Positions 1-9,269 of a stretch of 64,000 nt of DNA are shown here, piece by piece. Source of the stretch: Streptomyces sp. NBC_00536 (GTDB lineage Bacteria > Actinomycetota > Actinomycetes > Streptomycetales > Streptomycetaceae); NCBI RefSeq assembly GCF_036346295.1, contig NZ_CP107819.1, forward strand, positions 806,001 through 870,000, written 5' to 3'. Below the pieces are notes generated by a model. It saw only the letters and a list, made by a program, of their open reading frames with translations, was not told where the DNA came from and made no database searches. Within the stretch, counting starts at the first letter, position 1. Each line of letters opens with the position of its first letter. Position numbers and translations under genes: made by a program.

Positions 1-1
1 C

Positions 2-1111
2 TCGTTCCACTCCGTGGTCCGCGCTTCGGGCGGCGCGAACGCGAACCGCATGTTGTCGCTGACCACGCCGGGCGGCAGTGGTGACCAGGTCCACCTGGAC
101 AACCTGTACACCACGATCACCTCACTGAAGGACCGTCAACTCATCGCGCAGGTGCACTTCTACAGCTGGTACCCGTTCAGCGTGAACGTGGCGGGCGGCA
201 CCCTGTACGACGACGTCGCGCAGAAGCACCTGGAGGATTCCTTCGCCGCGATGTACCGCACCTTCGTCGCCAGGGGCATCCCGCTCTACCTCGGCGAGTA
301 CGGCCTGCTGGGCTTTCCCGATCAGTTCCATCCCTCCCGCATCGAGCGGGGCGAGGCGCTGAAGTACTACGAGCACGTGGGCTACGGGGCCCGCAAGTAC
401 GGCTTCACCACCGCCCTGTGGGACGCGTTCGGCTACCTGAACCGCGACACCCTCCAGTGGCGTGACCCGGCCCTGTTCGCCGCGATCAAGTCGAGCTGGA
501 CCACCCGCTCGGGCACGGCATCCTTCGACAAGGTCTTCGTCCCGAAGTCCGGCCCGGTCACGGACAAGTCGCTCACCCTGAACCTCAACGGCACCTTCTT
601 CCGCGGGCTGTGGCAGGGCGACACCAGGCTGGTCGCCGGACGGGACTACACCGTCACCGGGAACCGGCTGACCTTCACCGCCAAGGCGCTCACCCGTCTG
701 GTCGGCAACCGCGCCTACGGCGTCAACTCGACGCTCCAGGCCCGGTTCGCCAGTGGGCTGCCCTGGAACATCGACATCGTCACCAACGACGCTCCGTCGG
801 TGGCGGCCGCCACCGGCACCACGGACTCGTTCGCCGTCCCCACCCAGTACCGGGGCAACGACCTGGCGGCCATGCACGCCACGTACGCCGACGGCACCAA
901 CGCCGGTCCGATCGACTGGAACCCCTACCAGGAGTTCAACAAGGCGTTCTCGCCCGACTACCCGAACGGCACGATCATCCTGACCCCCGAGTTCCTGAGC
1001 GCGCTCCACGACGGGCAGCCGGCGACGCTGGTCTTCCACTTCTACAGCGGCGCCACCGCCACCTACCACGTCACCAAGTCCGCAAGCGCGGTCACCGGCA
1101 CGGTCTCCTGA
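2..1111 (+). CDS. Secreted GH5 cellulase/xyloglucanase with C-terminal X2-like module (5' truncated by window edge)
   Basis: The frame is already open at base 2, so this is the C-terminal part of a longer protein. Numbering from the GTG at base 14, a GH5-type barrel end is visible: the HFY motif near residues 48-50 and the LGEYG motif with the likely nucleophile Glu95. Residues from about 170 on look like one or two immunoglobulin-like X2 modules (LNLNGTFFRGLW, then a DFSVKT-like region), the usual companion of GH5 endoglucanases in Streptomyces. The expected role is endo-cleavage of beta-1,4-glucan or xyloglucan outside the cell. The signal peptide and first catalytic residues lie upstream of the window. 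It is followed by a LacI-family gene and palindromic operators. The family call is fairly sure; the polymer specificity is not. Confidence 0.8.
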   Translation, partial: SFHSVVRASGGANANRMLSLTTPGGSGDQVHLDNLYTTITSLKDRQLIAQVHFYSWYPFSVNVAGGTLYDDVAQKHLEDSFAAMYRTFVARGIPLYLGEYGLLGFPDQFHPSRIERGEALKYYEHVGYGARKYGFTTALWDAFGYLNRDTLQWRDPALFAAIKSSWTTRSGTASFDKVFVPKSGPVTDKSLTLNLNGTFFRGLWQGDTRLVAGRDYTVTGNRLTFTAKALTRLVGNRAYGVNSTLQARFASGLPWNIDIVTNDAPSVAAATGTTDSFAVPTQYRGNDLAAMHATYADGTNAGPIDWNPYQEFNKAFSPDYPNGTIILTPEFLSALHDGQPATLVFHFYSGATATYHVTKSASAVTGTVS

Positions 1112-1180
1112 CGCGCCACGCCCCCGCCCGCGCCCCGGCCGCCCGCTCCCCCGGGCGGCCGGGGCACCCCACCCAGATCG

Positions 1181-1194
1181 TCGAAGCGCTTCGA
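1181..1194. promoter_or_regulatory. Perfect palindromic operator TCGAAGCGCTTCGA
   Basis: This 14-bp perfect palindrome is centred about 115 bp before the LacI-family gene. The same 14 bases recur exactly at 9064, 9222 and 36799. LacI-family proteins bind such CG-centred palindromes, and this one lies beside the only LacI gene in the window, so autoregulation is the simplest reading. The rest of the 1112-1302 gap holds a TA-rich stretch near 1249-1262 that could be a promoter; no gene is seen in it. Confidence 0.75.
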
Positions 1195-1271
1195 CTCAGG
1201 GTTGGACACGCGTCCGTGCTGGAGCTAGTGTCGGCATGCGGAACACCACATATATGGTATGACGCGGACTG

Positions 1272-1285
1272 TCGAAGCGTTTCAC
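1272..1285. promoter_or_regulatory. Degenerate copy of the TCGAAGCGCTTCGA operator
   Basis: TCGAAGCGTTTCAC matches the operator at 11 of 14 positions and lies 17 bp before the start codon of the LacI gene. Two sites about 91 bp apart in front of a repressor gene suggest cooperative autorepression. The first half-site is intact and the second is degenerate. Confidence 0.5.
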
Positions 1286-1302
1286 AAGACTGGGAGAGCT
1301 AG

Positions 1303-2319
1303 ATGGTAACCCTCGTCGAGGTCGCCCAGCACGCCGGAGTGTCGGCGAGCACGGTGAGCTATGTCCTCAGCGGCAAGCGGTCCATCTCCGCGACCACCCG
1401 GCTGCGGGTCGAACAGAGCATCCGCGAGCTGGGGTACCACCCGAACGCCGGTGCGCGTGCCCTGGCCAGCAGCAGGTCGAACATCATCGCGCTGATGGTT
1501 CCGCTGCGCACCGACATGTACGTGCCGGTGATGATGGAGATCGCCATCGCGGTCGCCACGACGGCCCGGACCCACGGGTACGACGTGCTGCTGCTGACCG
1601 GCGAGGAGGGGCCCGACGCCGTCCGCCGCGTCACCGGCAGTGGGCTCGCCGACGCGATGATCCTGATGGACGTCGAACTCGACGACGAGCGGCTGCCGCT
1701 GCTGCGCGGCACCGACCTGCCGTCCGTACTGATCGGGCTGCCCGCCGACACCTCGGGGCTGACCTGCGTCGACCTCGACTTCAAGGCCACCGGCGCGTTG
1801 TGCGTCGAGCACCTGGCGACGCTCGGCCACCGCGACATCGCCGTCATCGGCGAGGCCCCCGCGGTCTACGAACGGCACACCGGCTTCGCCGAGCGCACTC
1901 TCGACGGACTCCGCTCCCGGGCCCGGGAGTTGGGCATGAGGATGTTGCACCGGCCGTGCGGGGGCGGCTACGACGCGATGGCCGTCACCCTCGCCCGCAT
2001 CCTCGACGAGCGTCCGGGCACCTCCGGGTTCGTCGTACAGAACGAGCAGGCGGTCGAGCCGCTGCTCGCCCTGTTGCGCCGCCAGGGCCGCGCCGTGCCC
2101 GAGGACGTGTCGGTGGTCGCGATCTGCCCGGACCAGGTGGCCGTTCAGGCCTCGGTGCGGCTGACGTCGGTCTCCATCCCCGCACAGGAGATGGGCCGGC
2201 ACGCGGTCGACCGTCTGGTCGCCAAGCTCGACGGCCGCGGAACCGATGAAGTCGTGCTCATCGCACCCGAATTGACCGTACGGGAGAGCACGGGGTCGGC
2301 GCCCTCCCCCGCCTCCTGA
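1303..2319 (+). CDS. LacI-family transcriptional regulator
   Basis: The 338-residue protein starts with a LacI helix-turn-helix (residues about 2-21, TLVEVAQHAGVSASTVS) and a hinge (to about 56). A periplasmic-binding-protein-like effector domain follows, the usual architecture and length of the family. The start ATG has a GGGAGAG ribosome site about 6 bases upstream. It sits between the GH5 gene and a converging GH12 gene and is preceded by one perfect and one degenerate TCGAAGCGCTTCGA site. Because the same palindrome lies in front of the GH3 and ABC-importer promoters, it is inferred to repress the oligosaccharide operon of this locus until a sugar inducer binds. The inducer cannot be read from the sequence. 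Confidence 0.9.
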   Translation: MVTLVEVAQHAGVSASTVSYVLSGKRSISATTRLRVEQSIRELGYHPNAGARALASSRSNIIALMVPLRTDMYVPVMMEIAIAVATTARTHGYDVLLLTGEEGPDAVRRVTGSGLADAMILMDVELDDERLPLLRGTDLPSVLIGLPADTSGLTCVDLDFKATGALCVEHLATLGHRDIAVIGEAPAVYERHTGFAERTLDGLRSRARELGMRMLHRPCGGGYDAMAVTLARILDERPGTSGFVVQNEQAVEPLLALLRRQGRAVPEDVSVVAICPDQVAVQASVRLTSVSIPAQEMGRHAVDRLVAKLDGRGTDEVVLIAPELTVRESTGSAPSPAS

Positions 2320-2350
2320 CCCGACACGCCTGCGGGGCCGAAACGCCTGC

Positions 2351-2399
2351 GGGCCGAGGCCGGTCCGCGCCCGGGGAAGGCGCGGACCGGCCTCGGCCC
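2351..2399. terminator. Strong bidirectional hairpin terminator
   Basis: A 21-bp perfect inverted repeat (2351-2371 with 2379-2399) around a 7-base loop lies exactly between the converging LacI and GH12 genes. There is no T-tract, as is common for terminators in this GC range. Confidence 0.85.
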
Positions 2400-2411
2400 T
2401 GAGGTCTCGGG

Positions 2412-3128
2412 TCAGCCTCCGCTGACGGTCAGGTTGTTGGTGGTGAAGTTGAGGCCACCGGACGACGAGGTGATCTCATAGCCGAACTGGACGTCGCCGA
2501 TGGTCTCGCTGCCGGGCATCCAGCCCTTGGTGTGCGCGATCCAGTGGAGGATCGGCTTGACGTCCACGGTTCCGGAGTGGGAGTCGGACGTCCGCAGGAA
2601 CGAGAACACCTGGTTCGACCCGTTGGTGCCCTTGTAGACGTTCCAGTTGTGTCCGCCGAGCGAGACGGTGGCCTGCCAGGTGCCGATCGGGCCGACGGCC
2701 CCGTTGTAGTTGACCCAGAGCATGATCTCGTACCGGTGGCCGGTGTCCCAGATGTCGTACGAGGTGTTGTAGGCGCCGGACGACGGGACGCTGACGTTGT
2801 AGCTGCTGGTGAGCCAGCCGAGGGAGTCGATCGTCTTGTTGATCGTCTTCGTGGAGTTGGGGTAGGACTTGATGCCGCCGGTGTTGGGGTGATTGGCCCA
2901 GACACCCCAGCCGGTCCCGGAGTTGGCCCAGATGCACTGGCTGCCGGTACCGGAGCCCCAGACGTTGTTGTAGAGCTCGTAGCCGTTCAGGCTGGTGCTG
3001 CCCCATTGGTCGCAGGAGTTCCAGACTGCTGCCGAAGCGGGGGCGGAGGCCAGGCCGACGGTGGCACCGAGAGCCATCGCCGGCGCCAGCACCGCCATGG
3101 CGATCTTGCGCATCGCATTTTTGACCAT
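2412..3128 (-). CDS. Secreted GH12 endoglucanase/xyloglucanase
   Basis: This is a single-domain GH12 protein of 238 residues. A Sec signal peptide is clear (hydrophobic core 8-27, cleavage near ASA at 31-33). The two family catalytic glutamates are visible: E134 in RYEIMLWVNY (nucleophile) and E218 in FGYEI (acid/base). GH12 enzymes cut beta-1,4-glucan, and several prefer xyloglucan, which fits the neighbourhood. A GGAAGGGA ribosome site precedes the ATG at 3128; an internal ATG six codons in is less likely. It lies 112 bp downstream of the GH42 gene on the same strand, so it may be the last gene of the importer operon or have its own promoter. No TCGAAGC-type operator is seen in that gap. 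Confidence 0.92.
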   Translation of the reverse strand: MVKNAMRKIAMAVLAPAMALGATVGLASAPASAAVWNSCDQWGSTSLNGYELYNNVWGSGTGSQCIWANSGTGWGVWANHPNTGGIKSYPNSTKTINKTIDSLGWLTSSYNVSVPSSGAYNTSYDIWDTGHRYEIMLWVNYNGAVGPIGTWQATVSLGGHNWNVYKGTNGSNQVFSFLRTSDSHSGTVDVKPILHWIAHTKGWMPGSETIGDVQFGYEITSSSGGLNFTTNNLTVSGG

Positions 3129-3240
3129 GGTGTCCCTTCCATGGGTGGGGGGAAATTGCGGGAGTGCTACTGCGCCCCCTGGCGGGGGACGCGATCCTCT
3201 CCGGCGACGCGATCGATCGGGTGGGCGCCACCGGAAGAAG

Positions 3241-5217
3241 TCATGGCTTCGACGACCGGAGCACCGCCACGCCGTGGCGGCCGAGGGTCACCCGGTCGGT
3301 GACGGCCGTCCCGGTCAGGAGGTCGTGGTGGGTGCCGGGCACCTCGACGGTCACCGGCTCGCGGCCGTGGTTGAGCACGAACAGCGCCTCGCCCCGGCGG
3401 ACCGCCTCGACCTGCTCGGGGAGGCCGTCGAGCACCGGCCGGACGCCCGCGCCGGAGGCGATCCGGGCCAGCAGGTCGCGCAGCGCCTCCGGTTCGGGGA
3501 GCGTGGAGACGTACCAGGCCCGGCCCTTGCACAGGACGGCGGGCAGTGCGTCCAGTTCGCCGCCCTTGTACGCCACGGCCTCCTCGGCGGTGCCGTCGCC
3601 CTCCAGCTCCTCGGACCACAAGGACCCCCTGAAGCCCTCGCAGGTGACGGTCTCCCCCGCGTCCAGCGGCCACCACTCGTGCAGCGTGCGGATGCCGAAC
3701 AGCTCGCGCAGCCGGGGATCCATGCCGCCGGGGCGGACCCGGTCGTCCTGGTCGGCGACGCCGGTCTGGAAGCCGCAGACGAGGGTGCCGCCCCGGCCGA
3801 CGTGGGCGAGGAGGTTGTCGATCGCCGCTTCGGTGAGCGCGTACAGCTGCGGCACGACGACCACGGCGTACGGCGTCAGGTCGTGCTCGGGGTGGGCGAA
3901 GTCCGTGGTGAAGTGCGCCTGCCACAGCGCCCGGTGCCAGGCGCGCAGGATGTCCGGGTAGTCCACCAGCTTGGACGGTCGGCCGTCCTGGGCTCCGGCC
4001 CACCAGGCGTTCCAGTCGTGCAGGACCGCGATGTCCGCGGTGACGTTCCGGCCGCTCACCCCGGAGGCGATCCGCTCCATATCCGCTCCGAGCTGCTTGA
4101 CCTCCTGGAAGGTACGGCCCTGTTCCCCGGCATGACTGACCATGCCGGAGTGGAACTTCTCCGCGCCCTGGCGGGACTGGCGCCACTGGAAGTAGCAGAC
4201 GGCATCGGCGCCCCGGGCCACGGCCTGGAGGGACCAGAGCCGGCCCAGTCCCCGGGGCTTGGGGTGGTTCACGCCCCGCCAGTTGACGGGCCCGGCGGCC
4301 TGCTCCATGAGCATCCACGGCCCGCGCGCCTGGGAGCGGGTCATGTCCTGGACGAGGGCGCCGCTCTGGGCGCCCAGCGGGTCGCGCGGATCCGGATAGA
4401 TGTCGACCGAGACGACGTCCTCCTCCTCGGCCCAGCGCCAGGCGTCCTGGCCCACCCACAGCGGCATGAAGTTGCTGGTGACCGGCAGGTGCGGGGTGTG
4501 GCGGCGGACGATGTCCCGCTCGGCGGCGTAGCACTCCAGGAGCATGTCGGAGGTGAAGCGCCGGAAGTCCAGCACTTGGGTGGGGTTGCGCATGTAGTGG
4601 GGCAGGCGGGGCGGCAGGATGCCGTCCCAGGTGTCGTAGCCCTGGCTCCAGAAGGCGGTGCCCCAGGTCTCGTTGAGGGCGCCGAGGGTGCCGTACTTCT
4701 CGCGGAGCCAGCGGCGGAAGGCGGCCGCTGCCTCGTCCCCGTAGTCGAAGGTGCAGTACTCGTTGTTGATGTGCCACATCGTCAGGGCCGGGTGGCCGCC
4801 GTAGCGGGCGGCGAGGTCCTCGGTGATGGCGGCGGCGTAGCGCCGGTAGGTGGCGCTGGAGTGCGAGAAGTGCTGCCGGCCGCCCCACCACTCGGTCCGG
4901 CCGTCCTCGGTGACGGGCAGGGTGTCCGGGTGGAGCCGGCCCAGCCAGGGCGGGGGCGAGGAGGTCGGGGTGGCGAGGACGACGCCGATCCCGTTGTCGT
5001 GCATCAGGTCCATCAACGTGTCCAGCCGCCCGAACTCCCGGGCGCCGGGCTCCGGTTCCAGCGTCGACCAGGAGAAGACGCCGAGGGTGACCGAGTTGAC
5101 CCCGGCCGCCTTCATCAGCCGCACGTCCTCGCGCCAGGTCTCCTCGGGCCACTGCTCCGGGTTGTAGTCGCCACCGAAGAGCAGGCAGCCTCGTGTCACA
5201 TCACTCAGATCGGGCAT
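3241..5217 (-). CDS. GH42 beta-galactosidase, intracellular
   Basis: The 658-residue protein is the normal length for GH42 and has no signal peptide. The start (GGDYNPEQWPEETW) is diagnostic of the family. Likely catalytic glutamates are E153 in WHINNEY (acid/base) and E305 in MEQAAGPVNWR (nucleophile). A glutamine-amidotransferase-like trimerisation domain follows (about 390-590), then a small C-terminal beta domain. It hydrolyses terminal beta-D-galactose from imported oligosaccharides. It follows the second permease gene by 62 bp, so it belongs to the same operon. In a xyloglucan context it would remove the beta-1,2-galactosyl side residue after fucose is gone. Beta-galactan or alpha-L-arabinopyranoside substrates are also possible for the family. 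Confidence 0.92.
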   Translation of the reverse strand: MPDLSDVTRGCLLFGGDYNPEQWPEETWREDVRLMKAAGVNSVTLGVFSWSTLEPEPGAREFGRLDTLMDLMHDNGIGVVLATPTSSPPPWLGRLHPDTLPVTEDGRTEWWGGRQHFSHSSATYRRYAAAITEDLAARYGGHPALTMWHINNEYCTFDYGDEAAAAFRRWLREKYGTLGALNETWGTAFWSQGYDTWDGILPPRLPHYMRNPTQVLDFRRFTSDMLLECYAAERDIVRRHTPHLPVTSNFMPLWVGQDAWRWAEEEDVVSVDIYPDPRDPLGAQSGALVQDMTRSQARGPWMLMEQAAGPVNWRGVNHPKPRGLGRLWSLQAVARGADAVCYFQWRQSRQGAEKFHSGMVSHAGEQGRTFQEVKQLGADMERIASGVSGRNVTADIAVLHDWNAWWAGAQDGRPSKLVDYPDILRAWHRALWQAHFTTDFAHPEHDLTPYAVVVVPQLYALTEAAIDNLLAHVGRGGTLVCGFQTGVADQDDRVRPGGMDPRLRELFGIRTLHEWWPLDAGETVTCEGFRGSLWSEELEGDGTAEEAVAYKGGELDALPAVLCKGRAWYVSTLPEPEALRDLLARIASGAGVRPVLDGLPEQVEAVRRGEALFVLNHGREPVTVEVPGTHHDLLTGTAVTDRVTLGRHGVAVLRSSKP

Positions 5218-5279
5218 CAGATGGGCTCCTCGTGGTGCGGGCGGCGCCGGTTGGCGGCACGGCGGACCGAAGGAGGGCT

Positions 5280-6206
5280 TCAGCCCTTGACGGCGCCGGT
5301 GAGCATGCCCTTCTTGAAGTGCCGCTGGACGAAGGGGGAGGCGATCGCGACGGGGATCAGCGCGAGGACCATGACGGCCATCTGCAGTCCCAGTGCGGAG
5401 AGTTGTCCGGTGCGGACCGCCTGCTGGAGGCCGGTCGGCGCCTCGGTGTGCTTCTGGACCAGCTGGATGAGCACGTTCTGCAGCGGCATCATCTCCTGGT
5501 CGGAGAGGTAGATGGAGGCGTTGAACCAGGAGCTCCAGTAACCGACCGCGTAGAACAGGGAGATGACGGCCAGCACCGCGCGCGACAGCGGCATGACGAT
5601 GGTCAGCAGGATGCGCAGGTCACTGGCCCCGTCGATGCGGGCCGACTCGGTGAGTTCGGGTGAGATCCCCATGAAGAAGGCCCGCAGGACGAGGATGTTG
5701 AAGACGCTGACCGCGCTCGGCAGGACCAGCGACAGATAGGTGTCGGTGAGGCCCAGCGACTGCACCAGGAGATACGTCGGGATGAGGCCGGCCCCGAAGA
5801 ACATGGTCGCCATCATGCTCATCAGGAAGAACCGGTGGCCCAGACTCCCCGGCCGCGACAGGCCGTAGGCCGCCAGCACCGACACCGTCATCGAGAACAG
5901 CGTGCCGAAGAGCGTGACACCGGCCGAGACCATGATCGCCCGGCTGACCTGGCCACCGCCGAGCAGTTCGGTGTAGTTGACGAAGGTGATGCCCCGGGGG
6001 ATCACGACGAGGCCGCCGGCCCGGTCGATCACGGGTTTGGGCGAGAGGCTGGTGACGATCACGATCCACAGCGGAGCGAGCACCCCCAGGCAGCAGAGCA
6101 GGAGGAAGCCGCTCTTGGCTGCGAGTCCCGCCTTGCTCGGCGACTCCTCCCACACGGGGCGGGCGGGAGCCTTGAGGCTGCGGACGAGCTGTGTGTTGAG
6201 GCTCAT
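5280..6206 (-). CDS. Oligosaccharide ABC importer permease, YtcP/LplC-like
   Basis: The 308-residue membrane protein of the MalG/LplC class has about six transmembrane helices. It carries the EAA-type coupling loop (ELTESARIDGASDLRIL, about residues 205-221) that docks on the ATPase. The ATG overlaps the stop of the upstream permease by four bases (ATGA), so translation is coupled. No ATPase gene is present; like most Streptomyces carbohydrate importers of this type it probably uses a shared MsiK-type ATPase encoded elsewhere. With the LplA/LplB-like partners it should import a multi-sugar plant oligosaccharide. The substrate is inferred only from the GH42, GH12 and GH3 neighbours. Confidence 0.9.
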   Translation of the reverse strand: MSLNTQLVRSLKAPARPVWEESPSKAGLAAKSGFLLLCCLGVLAPLWIVIVTSLSPKPVIDRAGGLVVIPRGITFVNYTELLGGGQVSRAIMVSAGVTLFGTLFSMTVSVLAAYGLSRPGSLGHRFFLMSMMATMFFGAGLIPTYLLVQSLGLTDTYLSLVLPSAVSVFNILVLRAFFMGISPELTESARIDGASDLRILLTIVMPLSRAVLAVISLFYAVGYWSSWFNASIYLSDQEMMPLQNVLIQLVQKHTEAPTGLQQAVRTGQLSALGLQMAVMVLALIPVAIASPFVQRHFKKGMLTGAVKG

Positions 6207-7285
6207 TTCTTGTACACCCCCTGCTCGCCCAGCAGGTGCGCGAACTTGTTCGCGCCCAGGACGAGGCAGATTCCGATGAGCCCCTTGGCCAGGCCGACCG
6301 CGGCCGCGTAGCTGAAGTCGCCGTTCTGGATGCCCATGTTCCACACGTACGTGTCGAGGACCTCGCTGGCCCCCGCGCCGACCGCGTCCCGCTGGAGCAG
6401 GAACTGCTCGAATCCGACGCTCAGCGCGTCGCCCACCCTGAGGACGAGCAGCAGGGCGATCACCGGGCGCAGCGCGGGCAGCGTCACGTGCCACATGCGG
6501 CGCCAGCGCCCCGCGCCGTCCATGGCGGCGGCCTCGTACAGGTCGGTGCTGACGGCGGACAGGGCCGCGAGGAAGACGATGATCCCCCAGCCTGCGTCCT
6601 TCCACACGGACTGCGCGGTGACCAGGTACTTGAAGAGGTCCGCGTTGGTCATCAGGTCGAAGCCGCTCCACCCGTGCTGCTCCAGGGTCTGGGCGATGAC
6701 GCCCGCGCCGCCGAAGAGCTGCTGGAACACGGTGACGACGAGGACCCACGAGAAGAAGTGCGGCAGATACATGATCGCCTGCGCCACGGCCCGCACCCGG
6801 GGCCGGATCACGCTGTTGATGAGCAGCGCGAGGGCGATGGGGACCGGGAAGAACAGCACCAGTTGGAGCGCGAACAGGAGGAGGGTGTTCTTGGTGGCGC
6901 TCCAGAACAGCGGGTCCTCGAACATCCGCGAGAACTGCTCGAAGCCGACCCAGGGACTGTGGAAGATCGCCGTGATGCCGTTGCTGGAGACGTACGGGTC
7001 GTAGTCCTGGAAGGCGACGATGTTGCCGAGCAGCGGGAGGTAGTTGAAGAGCGACAGCAGCAGGATGACGGGCACCGTCATCAGGATGAGCGCACGGTCA
7101 CGGCGCAGCCGGATCCGGAACGCGACCGTGCCGCCCTTGCTCTTCCCGCCCGGCGCCCGCACCTTCGTCCCCGCGGTGGCGGCCCCGGCCTTCGTCCCCG
7201 CGGTGGCGAGCGCGACCGGCGTCGGCTTCTCGACGGCCGTGGGGGAACGAGTCCCGTCGGGCCTGCTCCCGGCCGTGAGGGACAT
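6203..7285 (-). CDS. Oligosaccharide ABC importer permease, LplB-like
   Basis: The protein has 360 residues: a cytoplasmic Ala/Thr/Lys-rich N-terminus of about 60 residues, then roughly six transmembrane helices and the EAA loop (DLYEAAAMDGAGRWRRMWHVTLP). It pairs with the following permease to form the membrane channel. The start overlaps the stop of the binding-protein gene (TGATG) and its own stop overlaps the next start (ATGA), so all three genes are one transcript. LplB/YtcP-type importers usually carry complex oligosaccharides. Confidence 0.9.
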   Translation of the reverse strand: MSLTAGSRPDGTRSPTAVEKPTPVALATAGTKAGAATAGTKVRAPGGKSKGGTVAFRIRLRRDRALILMTVPVILLLSLFNYLPLLGNIVAFQDYDPYVSSNGITAIFHSPWVGFEQFSRMFEDPLFWSATKNTLLLFALQLVLFFPVPIALALLINSVIRPRVRAVAQAIMYLPHFFSWVLVVTVFQQLFGGAGVIAQTLEQHGWSGFDLMTNADLFKYLVTAQSVWKDAGWGIIVFLAALSAVSTDLYEAAAMDGAGRWRRMWHVTLPALRPVIALLLVLRVGDALSVGFEQFLLQRDAVGAGASEVLDTYVWNMGIQNGDFSYAAAVGLAKGLIGICLVLGANKFAHLLGEQGVYKK

Positions 7286-8946
7286 CAGTTCCCGCTGCCG
7301 TTCTCGTCGAGGAGCTTCTTGTACCAGTCGCGCAGCTCGTCGCCGCCGGAGGACCTCCAGGTGGAGATGGCGGCCTGCACGTCGGAGAGCTTCTTGTTGC
7401 CCCGCACGTAGTCGATCTGCAGTTGCTCGTGCTGGCTGGCGAGGTTGGCGTAGCGGGTCGGCTCGACGATGGTCATGCCGTATATGGACGTCTTCTTCAT
7501 GAAGGCCCCCATCCGCTGCTGCCACTCGACCTGCTTGCGGGCGACCTCGGGGAAGTCGGGGTGGGCGTAGTAGGGAGCCGGGGCCGCCAGCATCGTCCAG
7601 GCGTTGATCAGCTCGGAGTTGCCCTGGTCGGTCTTGACGGGGACGCCGTCCTTGACCGTGTAGTGGGTGCCCTCGACGCCGTAGTCGACGAGCATCCGCT
7701 CCTTGGTGCCGTAGGGAGCGGCCGAGAAGTTGGCGGCGGCCAGCGCGTTCTCCACGGTCTCCTTCGAGGCGTCCTTGCTGATCAGCGACCAGATGATGGC
7801 GGGCGAGGACGCCCAGAGCGTCGGGTTGCCGCCGCCGGCGCCGAAGATGTCCATGGCGTCGATCCGGAAGCCCGGGTTGGCCTGGGCCTGTTCGGCCGTC
7901 CTCTGGTACCAGGCGGACATGTCGTCGTTGTAGACCAGGATCTCTCCGGCGGTGAAGCGCTGGCCCGCGTCGCCGGAGCGCGCGATGTCGTCGGGGTGGA
8001 CCACGCCGGCTTCGAACAGCTTGCGGGTCCACTCCAGGGCTTCGAGGTATTCGGGCCGCTCGATGGCGTACCTCAGCTTGCCGTCGTCATCGATGTTCCA
8101 TTTGGGACAGGCGCCGAAGATGCTCCCCGAGAGCCAGCTCATGTCACCGCAGGCCCACACCTTGGCCTTGGCGCTGGTGACGTCCTTGGCCCAGCTGAGG
8201 AACTCGTCGGCCGACTTGGGTACGGACCAGCCCTTCGTGTCGAAGAGGTCCTTGCGGTAGTACGGCACGATGAAGTTCGCGGAGGCGGCGGGCATCGGGA
8301 TACCGCGCAGCGCGCCGCCGAAGATGCCCATGCGCCAGGCGTCGGACGGAATCGCGGCCAGGTTCGGGTACTTCTTGACCTTGTCGCCCGCCAGGTGGGG
8401 GCCGAGGTCCATGAACTTCGCGGTGACCGCGTTCGCGATCTTGCCGACCAGGTGCCAGTTGGCCACGACCACCATGTCGGGTACGGAGCTGGAGGCGAGG
8501 ACGGCGCCGAGCTTCTCGCCGTAGGTGTTGCCGTCCTGGTTCTGCCAGGTGACCTTGGTGCCCGCCGCCGCGTCGACCGCCTCGTAGTACGCGCACCCGG
8601 CCTTCGGCGGGGTGCCCCAGAGCGGGGACATGATCTTGAGGGGAGCGCCGGTGCCGAGCTTGGCCGGGACCGAGGCGGCGAGGGCCGCGAGGTCGACCTT
8701 GGCGATGTAGCCGTCCGACGAACCGTTCTTCGAGGGAAGGTCCGGCTTGGCGACCGTGCTGGCGACGTACGTCGGGAGCAGCTTGACGGCGCCCTTGCCC
8801 GCCGTGGTCCCGTTGGGCGTCCCGCTGCCCGAGCCGCCGCAGGCGGTGAGCAGCGGCATTCCCCCGGCCACCGCCGCGGTGGCGACCGCCGTGGAGGCGA
8901 GGAAGCTTCTCCGGCTCGGTCCGGAGGAGGCGGCATTCGGCGTCAT
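7285..8946 (-). CDS. Tat-exported lipoprotein sugar-binding protein, LplA/YtcQ-like
   Basis: The 553-residue family-1 solute-binding protein is longer than simple maltose-type binders, as expected for the LplA/YtcQ group that binds long oligosaccharides. The N-terminus combines a twin-arginine motif (RRSFLAS, R12-R13) with a lipobox (LLTAC, Cys36), so it is exported folded and lipid-anchored. It is the first gene of the importer-GH42 operon. Its promoter lies in the 323-bp divergent gap shared with the GH3 gene, which holds the operator at 9064-9077. Repression by the local LacI protein is inferred. Confidence 0.92.
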   Translation of the reverse strand: MTPNAASSGPSRRSFLASTAVATAAVAGGMPLLTACGGSGSGTPNGTTAGKGAVKLLPTYVASTVAKPDLPSKNGSSDGYIAKVDLAALAASVPAKLGTGAPLKIMSPLWGTPPKAGCAYYEAVDAAAGTKVTWQNQDGNTYGEKLGAVLASSSVPDMVVVANWHLVGKIANAVTAKFMDLGPHLAGDKVKKYPNLAAIPSDAWRMGIFGGALRGIPMPAASANFIVPYYRKDLFDTKGWSVPKSADEFLSWAKDVTSAKAKVWACGDMSWLSGSIFGACPKWNIDDDGKLRYAIERPEYLEALEWTRKLFEAGVVHPDDIARSGDAGQRFTAGEILVYNDDMSAWYQRTAEQAQANPGFRIDAMDIFGAGGGNPTLWASSPAIIWSLISKDASKETVENALAAANFSAAPYGTKERMLVDYGVEGTHYTVKDGVPVKTDQGNSELINAWTMLAAPAPYYAHPDFPEVARKQVEWQQRMGAFMKKTSIYGMTIVEPTRYANLASQHEQLQIDYVRGNKKLSDVQAAISTWRSSGGDELRDWYKKLLDENGSGN

Positions 8947-9063
8947 TGCGTCAACCCTTCATGGCGCACCTGGTCACCCGGCGGTGGGGCCGTCGGCTGC
9001 GGTGTCGTGACTGGAACTGACTCAGCTGAAGCGGACATCCGACCACTGCGACGCGCATTACAG

Positions 9064-9077
9064 TCGAAGCGCTTCGA
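9064..9077. promoter_or_regulatory. TCGAAGCGCTTCGA operator, importer side of the divergent promoter
   Basis: A perfect palindrome 118 bp upstream of the binding-protein start, identical to the sites at 1181 and 9222. The 8947-9269 gap contains no gene, only the two back-to-back promoters. Confidence 0.75.
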
Positions 9078-9221
9078 TGTTGCAGTGAGGTTAAGTGAAC
9101 ACCCAGGGGCGCACAAGGGTGGCTTCCAAGATTCCCTCGTGGCCGGGAAGAGACTCTTCGTATGCGCTGCTTGAGGCAAGGGCATGGATCCCTTGACACC
9201 CACCCTGATGCCTGACGAGCA

Positions 9222-9235
9222 TCGAAGCGCTTCGA
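9222..9235. promoter_or_regulatory. TCGAAGCGCTTCGA operator, GH3 side of the divergent promoter
   Basis: A perfect palindrome 34 bp upstream of the GH3 start codon, a position expected to block promoter escape. It is 158 bp from the site at 9064, so one repressor could close both divergent promoters, possibly by looping. Confidence 0.78.
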
Positions 9236-9269
9236 AAACACCTGCCGCTCCACCTCAAGGGGATCCCGC